64,000 nucleotides of DNA, taken from contig CBDANW010000003.1 of assembly GCA_965197825.1 (NCBI GenBank), positions 2,232,001 to 2,296,000 of the forward strand, given 5' to 3'. Positions 56,997 to 64,000 of this stretch are shown one piece after another (positions within the stretch are counted from its first letter, which is position 1; each line of letters starts with the position of its first letter). The notes beneath the pieces were generated by a model. The model ran no database searches and was not told the DNA's origin. It was given only the letters and a program-made list of their open reading frames with translations. Made by a program: the position numbers and the translations under genes. This DNA comes from CBDANW01 sp965197825. GTDB lineage: Bacteria; Acidobacteriota; Vicinamibacteria; Marinacidobacterales; DATDRI01.

Positions 56997-58268
56997 GTGC
57001 CCTTTCGCTTTGTGCATTCGGCCGACCTTCACCTCGACAGCCCGTTTAAGGGCATTCGTGAGACGGAGCCGCAGGTTGCGAAGATCCTTCGGCGTGCCAC
57101 GTTCGATGCTTACGAGCGCGTGATCGACCTCTGTATAGATCGTCATGCTGCTGCGATTCTCGTAGCCGGCGACATATTCGACAGCGCTGATCGCAGTCTC
57201 GCGGCGCAGATCCAGTTCGTCCGGGGTCTCGAACGGCTGAAGGACGCTGGCATTCGAGCGTTCTTATGCCACGGCAATCACGACCCACTTGACGGCTGGG
57301 GGGCGCGTTTGACGATGCCGTCGAACGCGCATCAGTTTGGGGCTCGTGCGGAGGCCGTGCCGATCGACCCGACGTTAGCTTCTGGGCCGGTGGTCTGCGG
57401 CATCAGCTATCCGACACGGGAGATGCGGAGCAGTCTGCTTCCAGGGTTTCCGGCCCACGAGCGTGGTCGCTTCACCATCGGGCTGCTCCACGCGAACGTG
57501 GGTACGAGCACCGAGCACGAAGCCTACGCGCCCTGCTCGATCGACGATCTTACCGCGACCGGTTACGACTATTGGGCGCTGGGTCACGTCCACACCCCCG
57601 CCATCCTGCGTGAACAAGCACCGATGGTCGTGTATCCCGGCAACACACAGGGGCGTCACCCGAACGAGCGGGGCCCACGTGGGGTCTTCGTCGTCGACGT
57701 GGACGACCACGGGACGATTTCGCCCGAGTTCGTCGCGGTCGACACCGTGCGGTGGGAACAGCTGGATATCCCGATCGAGGGTATTGAGGACGAGAGTGCC
57801 CTGTTCAATTGTCTGGAGGCTCTCGTTGACGGTCTCCTGAACCAAGCGTCCGGCCGTCATGTCGTCTATCGCGTCCATCTCGTGGGACGAGGGGTGGTGC
57901 ACGAGTGGCTGTCGCGGTCGGGGACCGTCGATGATCTTGTCAACCAGCTTAACGACACGTGGGCCAGCCGCCACCCGTTCGCGTTCTGCGGCGGGATAAC
58001 GGACACGACGAGATCCGAGCTCGACCGCGAGGCGCTGTTCGCCAGGAGGGACTTTATCGGTGACTTCCTGGCATTGACCGATGAGGCCTCGCGGGACGAG
58101 AGCCTCGTCGCCGACCTGCGACACGAACTCGCACTGCTCTACGACAACCCGCGTGCCCGCAGGTATTTCGACGGGAGTCTTCCGCGGGAGGACGACGTCC
58201 GGGATCTGGTGGCGGCGGCCGAAGATGTCGCGCTCGGTCTCATCGTTGACGATGAGGTTGGCGGGTAG
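56997..58268 (+). CDS. YhaO/SbcD-like DNA exonuclease subunit
   Basis: 423 residues from GTG 56997 (a TTG-started extension to 56967 would encode repeat sequence). Metallophosphoesterase motifs in order: SADLHLDSPF (D-x-H), VAGDIFDS (G-D), CHGNHDPL (G-N-H-D), LLHANVG and ALGHVHTP (G-H-x-H). This is the nuclease of a Mre11/SbcD-like pair acting on DNA ends. The C-terminal 150 residues hold the ATPase-binding region (EALFARRDFIGDFLALTDEA). The ATPase gene starts 8 bp after the stop, so the two are cotranscribed. Intact. Confidence 0.92.
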   Translation: MPFRFVHSADLHLDSPFKGIRETEPQVAKILRRATFDAYERVIDLCIDRHAAAILVAGDIFDSADRSLAAQIQFVRGLERLKDAGIRAFLCHGNHDPLDGWGARLTMPSNAHQFGARAEAVPIDPTLASGPVVCGISYPTREMRSSLLPGFPAHERGRFTIGLLHANVGTSTEHEAYAPCSIDDLTATGYDYWALGHVHTPAILREQAPMVVYPGNTQGRHPNERGPRGVFVVDVDDHGTISPEFVAVDTVRWEQLDIPIEGIEDESALFNCLEALVDGLLNQASGRHVVYRVHLVGRGVVHEWLSRSGTVDDLVNQLNDTWASRHPFAFCGGITDTTRSELDREALFARRDFIGDFLALTDEASRDESLVADLRHELALLYDNPRARRYFDGSLPREDDVRDLVAAAEDVALGLIVDDEVGG

Positions 58269-58276
58269 TCGCCACC

Positions 58277-61200
58277 ATGAAGATTGACCACATCCAGATC
58301 GACGGGTTCGGCGAGTACGGCGGGGCGTCGCTGCCACCGATGGATCGGCCCGTCACGATCTTCTACGGCCCGAACGAAGCCGGGAAGAGCACGTTGCTGG
58401 CGTTCATCCAGACGGTGTTGTTCGGTTTCCCGCTGCGTGGCGCGGTCGAGTACTATCCACCGCATGCTGGCGGTAATCACGGCGGACGTATTGAGTTCGT
58501 GTCCGACGTGGGTGAGCATTTCACTGTTGAACGCCATCGTGGCCCCAAGGGTGGCCCGATGACCATCACGACCGCAGACGGGTTGGTCGTTTCCGATTTT
58601 GCTCGGCCCGCTCTGCTGGGACACGCGACCGCGTCTACCTTCCGGTCGGTCTTCGCCTTCGACCTCGACAAGCTACAGCAGCTCGAGTCTGGAGATGACA
58701 GTGGTATCAACAGCCGCATCTACAGTGCCGGTAGCGGCGCGGCACAGTTGCCGCAGGCCCTCAAGCAGCTAAAAGAGCGCGCAGAAGACATCTATGCGCC
58801 ACGAGGCTCCAAGCAGCCGGTGGCCAGGGTGCTGGCCGAGCTGCAGGACCTCGACGGCAAGTTGCGCGAAACACAGTCACAGTCGCAGGAGTATGGCGAG
58901 GCGGTGTCCCGCAGCGCCAAGCTCGAAAGAGAAGGCGTGGCGACCGACGCCGAGCGTGTTGCCACGCGCGCCCTGGTGGAGGAGCTGCGGCGGCGGCGCC
59001 AAGCGTGGGACACATGGGAGGCGTTGCTCGAAGTCGAGACGCGGTTGTCCGAGATTCCTGATCGCAAAGGGTTCCCTGACGATCCGATTGTCAGGCTCAG
59101 CAACCTGGAGGATCAACTCCGCGAAGCCGACGACGGTGTATCCTCCGCTCGCGACCAGTTGAAGCGTGCCCGAGAGCCGGCAGAGCGGTCAGTTAACGGT
59201 GAAGAGTTGCTGCGCGACGCTGCTGCGGTCGAGGCGATTCGCCGTGTGCGCGGCAGTTTCGACGCGTTGGTACGCGACTTACCCAAGCGAAAGGCTGAAC
59301 TGCGCGCTAAAGAGCTCGAGGTGGCCAGGGCCTTGCGAGAGCTGGGCCCGGATTGGGACGAGGAGCGTCTCGTCGAGTTCGACACCTCCATACCACGCCG
59401 CGATGAAGTTGAGCAGTGGAAGGGCCGTCTCGCCTCGGCGAGGCAACGTTTGCGGGACCTCGCTGCCGAAGCTGAACGGGTGCATCAGGCGGCCGATGAG
59501 GCCCGACAGCGGCTTCAGGACGCACAGGAACGGTTGGACAACGACCCGGCCGCCAGCCAGATGTCCCGTGACACACTGGATGCACAACGCTCGGCTCTGC
59601 CCACCGCTCGCAGTTGCCTCATCGAATACGAACAGGCGGAACAGCGATGCCGTGACCTCGCCGCGCTGGCGCTCGATGATTCCGAGGCGACCTCGCGCTG
59701 GCAACGTTTCGCCATGCCCGTTGTGCTGGGCCTGCTGGGCATCATGTTGGGCGTCCTGGGTTTCACCTCTGGCAGGGAGCCTGCAATTCTCGTTGTGGGC
59801 GTGGCCCTCGTGGCTGCAGCAGCGGTTGCCTACGCCCTGACACTGGCGTCGACGCGGGCCGAGGAACGGGGGCCACGCCGACGCATGGAGGGGGCATGTC
59901 GCCAAGCCGATGACACACGCGCGGCGTTCGTGGCCGCGTTGCAGCCGTTCACATTCGACCTCGAGGCCAGTCGGCTCCCAGGGCACGACGAGTTGAATGC
60001 GGTCGAGGTGGCACTCAAGAGGGATGACGAGCAGCACCAAGACCGTGCACGGCGCGTGGCAGCGCTGGATGATGTCACCAAAAATGCCGAACGCCAACAG
60101 GAGCGATTCGAAGCCGCCGGGCGCCAGCGGGATGAGCAGCAAGCAACCGTCGACACGGCGACCGCTGAATGGTCGTCATGGCTCAGACAGCAATGTCTAC
60201 CCGAGACGCTGATGCCAGATACGATCTCCGAGCTTTTCTCCCGTGTTGAAACCGCGCGTGTCGTTGTTCAGACAGCCAGTGAAAAGCGTGCTCGTATCGC
60301 AGCCATCCAGAAGGACATTGATGCCTACAGCACTGACGTCAAGGTTGTTGCCAACGGCCATCCTGGCTTCAGCACCAGTGGGAACGATTCTTCGATGGCG
60401 GTCGCACAGCTCGCCGACCGCATCGTTGAACGGTTTAACCAGACGCAGGAGGCGGTCCGAGCCCGGACGGAAGCAGTGCGCGTGCTCGAAGATCGTGAAA
60501 CCAGTCTGGCCCAGGCCACCAGCCGGCGTACGGGCATAGACAACCGCATCCGCTACTTGTTGTCTCAGGCACAGACCAACGACGGCGAAGAGTTTCGGCG
60601 ATGGGCACGGCAGCACCTCGAACGGCAAGACCTCGAACGGCAACGCAAAGAGTATGCGGCCGGCCTGCGCGCCGCCTGCGGGCACGAGCGAGACATTGAT
60701 GACCTACGAAGCACATTCGCCTCTACAACGAAAGAGGAGACAGACGATGCACTCCGGCAGGCCGAATCAACTCTGGCGGAACTAGGTAGTCGGACCACCG
60801 AACAGTACGAAGAGCGCGGGCGTCTCCAGGAGCGGATGCAATCGCTTTCGAGCGACGAAGCCGCGTCCCTCCTGCGCGGGCGACGCGAGGAGCTCGTCGA
60901 AGAGCTCCGGGCCCTTGCGACCGAGTGGTCAAAGCTCGTCGTGGCGCGATTCCTGCTCGTCAGGGCCCGTAACAAACATCAGGAGGAACGCCAGCCTGAT
61001 GTAGTTCGCCGCGCGGCAACCTTCTTTCAGCGTTTGACCGGCGGCAGATATACCAAGATTCACGTCACGGTGGGGGAGCAGGAGATCACAGTTGTCGACA
61101 AGACCGGACGCAGAAAGGTGCCAGAGCAACTCAGTCGTGGAACGCTCGAGCAACTCTACCTAGCGCTCCGGTTCGGACTCATCAAGAGCGTGGGCGAAGA

Positions 61201-61408
61201 GACGGAACGGCTTCCGGTCGTCGTCGACGAGGTCCTCGTGAACTTCGACCTTGAGCGCGCGCGGTGTGCCGCCGCCGCCTTCGTCGAGCTCTCCCGCACC
61301 AACCAAGTGCTCGTGCTCACCTGCCATGAGTGGATAGTCGACCTGTTCAGAGGGGCAGCGCCCGACGCCGCCGTCGTCGACCTGTCCGCGGTGTGGGCTG
61401 CGCCCTAG
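58277..61408 (+). CDS. YhaN/SbcC-like AAA ATPase
   Basis: 1043 residues. Walker A GPNEAGKST at 31-39, then the YhaN-type FGFPLRGAVEYYPPHAGGNHG block. Long coiled coils run from about 150 to 450 and 540 to 930. The arm is broken by two hydrophobic segments (about 477-525: LGLLGIMLGVLGF, ILVVGVALVAAAAVAYAL), a feature of YhaN rather than SbcC. The signature LSRGTLEQLYLALRFGL and Walker B LPVVVDEVLVNFD close the ATPase. It would drive the YhaO-like nuclease, possibly near the membrane. ATG 58277. No damage seen. Confidence 0.92.
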   Translation: MKIDHIQIDGFGEYGGASLPPMDRPVTIFYGPNEAGKSTLLAFIQTVLFGFPLRGAVEYYPPHAGGNHGGRIEFVSDVGEHFTVERHRGPKGGPMTITTADGLVVSDFARPALLGHATASTFRSVFAFDLDKLQQLESGDDSGINSRIYSAGSGAAQLPQALKQLKERAEDIYAPRGSKQPVARVLAELQDLDGKLRETQSQSQEYGEAVSRSAKLEREGVATDAERVATRALVEELRRRRQAWDTWEALLEVETRLSEIPDRKGFPDDPIVRLSNLEDQLREADDGVSSARDQLKRAREPAERSVNGEELLRDAAAVEAIRRVRGSFDALVRDLPKRKAELRAKELEVARALRELGPDWDEERLVEFDTSIPRRDEVEQWKGRLASARQRLRDLAAEAERVHQAADEARQRLQDAQERLDNDPAASQMSRDTLDAQRSALPTARSCLIEYEQAEQRCRDLAALALDDSEATSRWQRFAMPVVLGLLGIMLGVLGFTSGREPAILVVGVALVAAAAVAYALTLASTRAEERGPRRRMEGACRQADDTRAAFVAALQPFTFDLEASRLPGHDELNAVEVALKRDDEQHQDRARRVAALDDVTKNAERQQERFEAAGRQRDEQQATVDTATAEWSSWLRQQCLPETLMPDTISELFSRVETARVVVQTASEKRARIAAIQKDIDAYSTDVKVVANGHPGFSTSGNDSSMAVAQLADRIVERFNQTQEAVRARTEAVRVLEDRETSLAQATSRRTGIDNRIRYLLSQAQTNDGEEFRRWARQHLERQDLERQRKEYAAGLRAACGHERDIDDLRSTFASTTKEETDDALRQAESTLAELGSRTTEQYEERGRLQERMQSLSSDEAASLLRGRREELVEELRALATEWSKLVVARFLLVRARNKHQEERQPDVVRRAATFFQRLTGGRYTKIHVTVGEQEITVVDKTGRRKVPEQLSRGTLEQLYLALRFGLIKSVGEETERLPVVVDEVLVNFDLERARCAAAAFVELSRTNQVLVLTCHEWIVDLFRGAAPDAAVVDLSAVWAAP

Positions 61409-61519
61409 TTGCTTGTGGCGTTGGTGCATGAATCCGTTCGTACGCGCACGGAATTTTTTTGCGGCCCGACTTGGTCTCTGCCGTTCGCTTGTGATTCAGG
61501 CTTGCCCAGCTCAGCCATC

Positions 61520-61575
61520 CCGTCCTGTGCCAAAACTCGGCCCTTTTGAAATAGACCGCAAATCAGCAGCTTAGA
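61520..61575 (+). repeat. R1 solo end of IS481-like-A
   Basis: GTCCTGTGCCAAAACTCGGC to AATCAGCAGCTTAGACGCC; shorter than other R1 copies. 61409-61519 has no gene. Confidence 0.75.
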
Positions 61576-62313
61576 CGCCCTTGGAATCCGCGCAGAATCC
61601 AGGGTATTTCGCGCCGCAGGACTGCCTTGGTGCACAATTCCGATAGAGGCCGAGAGCTCGCTTGGCCCCGGCTCCCATCATCCGATCATCTCGCTATCAG
61701 GCATCCCGAGCGCCGTCATGGTGTTGAGAATCTTGCACCCGATCCTTGCCTCAACTCTCTGTGCCGCCAACCCTCTCGCTCGCATCGCTGAGCCCACGAT
61801 AGCCTTGTAGCGATGGAACGTTGTCTCGACTTTGCTCCGTTTGCTGTAGCCCGATTCTGTGTGCCACTTTCGTTTGCCGAGCCGAGCTTGTGCTGCAATG
61901 TTGCGATTGCGCTGTCGGTTGCTCGCCGGCCCCGATGCGAGCAGGGCGCCCTTGCGCGGCGGTATCAGCACCCTCGGCGAGCGATGAGCGCTGTGATTCT
62001 CGATTGCCTCATAGACGCCGCCGGCGTCGTATGCGGTGTCAGCTCTGGCCGATGAGATGGGACTGTCGATCTGTCCGACAAGCGATGCAACCCGCGATGA
62101 ATCGCGGGCTCTTTTGCTCGTCAGCTCGCCGGCGACGACTTCGCCACTCTGCTCGTCGACACACAGATGGAGCTTGCGATAGTCCCTGCTCTTTTGTGCT
62201 CTGCGCAGCTGGCCGGCGTGGACAGCGAGACCGCTGCTGTCGATCAAGATGTGCAACGGCGTCTTCTGCTTGACTTGGTAGAAGGGGACCTTACCCAGAT
62301 TCGGCTTGCGCCT

Positions 62314-63773
62314 GGGGATGTCCCGCCGGATGTTGAATTTGGTGTAGCGGCGGCTCCTTGGCCGGCCTAAGAATAGGTCTGCCAATAAACCGTCTCCAGA
62401 GGGGGACAAGGAGCCACCAATGCCTAGGAAATCGAAGAAGCCAGTAAGAAAGCAAACGCACTCGCCTACGGGCAAGGTAGTTGGCCAAGTCGGTCAGATA
62501 CTGCTACCGATGATAGCTGGGATCGCGGCCACGAAGGCGGATCTGACGGAATGGGTGTACGAGCAAGGACTGACAGCTCTGCACCTACTGCTCAGAGAGG
62601 ACGCCGAGGAGATCGCGGGGCTCAAGGGCAAGCACGAGAAGGAGCGAACTCATAACCACTGTGGGAGCACGAACGGAGAGCTGAGCTTCGGTGGTCGTCG
62701 CATCCAAGTGTCGCGACCTCGAGTTCGCTCGAAGTCGGGCGAGGAGGCGTCGCTTCCACACTTCGAAGCCTTCCGCGAAGAAGACCCGCTTCCAGAGCGA
62801 GTGTTGAATCAGATCTTGGTGGGGGTATCGACCCGAAATTACGAATCGAGTCTGGACAAACCCGCGGCCAAGTTGAAGTCTCGTGGCACGAGTAAGAGTG
62901 CCGCCAGCCGTCACCTCGTGAGCCAGACGACTAAGAAGCTCGAGGAATACCTGTCTCGGCGGCTAGAGGAGTTCGAGCTTGCGGCACTGATGCTGGATGG
63001 CCTTGAGGTGGCCGGACAGACCGTCGTCGTAACTCTCGGTATCACAATAGATGGAACGAAGGTGCCCCTGGGTATATGGCTGGGCTCGACGGAGAACTCT
63101 CGGGTGTGCACCGCGATGTTGCAGGACCTTCTCGAGCGAGGCTTGCGCGTCGATGAGTCGATTCTCTGCGTAGTGGACGGAGGCAAAGGCATCCGCAAGG
63201 CACTCGTCGACGTTTTGGGGGACCTCGCGGTCATCCAAAGGTGCCAGATCCATAAACTCCGGAATCTTCGCTCGTACCTTCCCAAGTCTCGTCACGCCTA
63301 CGTGCTCCAGACGATGAAGGAAGCCTACAAGTGCAAGAGTGCCGACAAGGCGCGCAAGCGACTTCAGGCATTGGTGTCGTGGCTCGAGCGAAACGGCTAC
63401 GACGAAGCTGCCGGAAGCCTTCGTGAAGGGATGGAAGAGACACTCACGGTCGTGAAGCTCGCGCTGCCCGCCTTACTTCGCCAGTCTCTTGCCACGACGA
63501 ACGCCATTGAGAATCTCAACGGAACCATTCGCAGAGTATCGAGAAACGTCAAGCGTTGGTAGAGTCCTTCCATGGTTCGCCGATGGACCGCTCTTGGCGT
63601 CGTCACCGCGCAGAAAAAGTTCCGGCGTATCAAAGGCTATCGCCATATGGGCGCTCTCGTTCACGCGCTTAGAAGCAAACAGAAATCTCTTGACAGCGAT
63701 GAGTTTGCTGCCTAAGAGTATTCACAGGTGCCGCCGCTACCCGACCAAATTCAACAGCGGCCGGGACATCCCC
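62314..63773 (+). mobile_element. IS256-A element, complete (1460 bp)
   Basis: Inverted ends begin GGGGATGTCCCG and share TGTTGAATTTGGT and GTAGCGGCGGC over about 45 bp. Exact target duplication TTGCGCCT. The only copy here with both ends and a continuous interior. Confidence 0.94.
62420..63562 (+). CDS. IS256-A transposase, amber-shortened
   Basis: 380 residues: MPRKSKKPVRKQTHSPTG, a basic N-domain, HCGSTNGELSFGGRRIQVSR, Asp in LMLDGLEVAG, Asp in CVVDGGKGIRKAL, RCQIHKLRNL and Glu in TTNAIENLNGTIRR. It ends at TAG 63560-63562, about 50 codons before the natural end (KSLDSDEFAA at 63714), which is still readable. The whole DDE triad is retained, so the short form may work; alternatively it moves with help from a full-length enzyme elsewhere. 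Confidence 0.9.
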   Translation: MPRKSKKPVRKQTHSPTGKVVGQVGQILLPMIAGIAATKADLTEWVYEQGLTALHLLLREDAEEIAGLKGKHEKERTHNHCGSTNGELSFGGRRIQVSRPRVRSKSGEEASLPHFEAFREEDPLPERVLNQILVGVSTRNYESSLDKPAAKLKSRGTSKSAASRHLVSQTTKKLEEYLSRRLEEFELAALMLDGLEVAGQTVVVTLGITIDGTKVPLGIWLGSTENSRVCTAMLQDLLERGLRVDESILCVVDGGKGIRKALVDVLGDLAVIQRCQIHKLRNLRSYLPKSRHAYVLQTMKEAYKCKSADKARKRLQALVSWLERNGYDEAAGSLREGMEETLTVVKLALPALLRQSLATTNAIENLNGTIRRVSRNVKRW

Positions 63774-64000
63774 TTGCGCCTCGAGATCGTGGTGTGATCG
63801 GGCACATCATTGTCTAGCTTCATCAGAGCGAACAACGACCGCAGCAATCCCTCGCTCTGCCTAGATGACAGATGAAACACCATGCCCAGGGTGACAGCCG
63901 TCTCGATGGCGTGGTTCGAGTACTTGCGTTGACGGCCCGGTTTCCTCCTCCTTGGCCGGGGCGCGTCCCAGTTCACAAGCTTGCCGGCGGTGAGCGAGAT

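Larger units (their letters stand above)
61623..64000 (-). mobile_element. IS5 copy 4, split by IS256-A, running off the window
   Basis: Right end TGCCTTGGTGCACAATTC at 61623. Minus-strand transposase codons up to 62313 and again from 63774 to the window end. The insert carries an 8-bp duplication TTGCGCCT (62306-62313, 63774-63781) of IS5 sequence. Confidence 0.93.

Noticed and set aside
58792..60156. Several minus-strand frames inside the 58-61 kb region.
   Set aside because: They are antisense to the YhaN-like gene, whose Walker A, signature and Walker B motifs are all on the plus strand.

Overview
The window looks like an IS-saturated, decaying accessory region of a GC-rich Gram-negative bacterium. 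The TonB-dependent receptor with an N-terminal carboxypeptidase-regulatory domain is a type common in Acidobacteriota, so an acidobacterium-like host is my best guess (inference, low confidence). Outer-membrane proteins (TonB receptor, autotransporter barrel) support a diderm envelope. By eye, a little under half of the 64 kb is insertion-sequence material: one IS5-type family, at least three IS3-type families, two integrase-core (IS481-like) families, at least five IS256-type families, an IS1-like remnant and two MITE-like short elements. Copies are nested inside one another, and many host genes are fragments. I see no tRNA, rRNA or CRISPR array.

Layout. 0-1 kb: CoA biosynthesis (end of panC, degenerate coaBC start, intact coaX). 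1-4 kb: IS scrap and an IS5 inside an IS3. 4-5.6 kb: BCCT betaine-type transporter. 5.6-10.1 kb: IS256, IS3 and IS481-like copies. 10.4-11.4 kb: potassium channel with RCK domains. 11.4-14.3 kb: IS256-B and a broken SRAP gene. 14.7-19 kb: divergent pair, a dimethylglycine-oxidase-like flavoprotein and a DmdA-like GcvT-family protein. 19-21.8 kb: IS1-like remnant, hotdog thioesterase, tyrosine-recombinase tail, HEPN/Swt1-like protein. 21.9-24.4 kb: IS remnants and an Mrr-like nuclease fragment. 24.5-27.3 kb: TonB receptor. 27.4-30 kb: IS256-C inside an IS481-like element. 30-35 kb: large adenine DNA methyltransferase plus a broken SNF2-type helicase. 35-37.6 kb: membrane-protein, asparagine-synthetase and HNH/excalibur nuclease remnants. 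37.6-41.7 kb: repeat mosaic and an IS256-D inside another IS256-D inside a MITE. 41.7-43.6 kb: autotransporter-like protein with a long Pro-Glu linker. 43.7-48.7 kb: IS mosaic. 48.8-51.4 kb: YfhO-like membrane protein. 51.4-53.9 kb: IS3 inside IS5. 53.9-56.7 kb: MmeI-like fragment, DUF2905 protein, TlpA-like thioredoxin. 57-61.4 kb: YhaO/YhaN (SbcDC-like) pair. 61.6-64 kb: IS256-A inside IS5.

How genes fit together. The BCCT carrier, the flavin/folate demethylase and the DmdA-like protein would together support import and stepwise demethylation of methylated osmolytes such as betaine, dimethylglycine or DMSP-like compounds (inference). The methyltransferase/helicase pair, the MmeI-like tail, the Mrr-like fragment and the HEPN protein look like the remains of one or more defence islands. 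The exonuclease/ATPase pair is an apparently intact repair module whose upstream region has been replaced by repeat ends.
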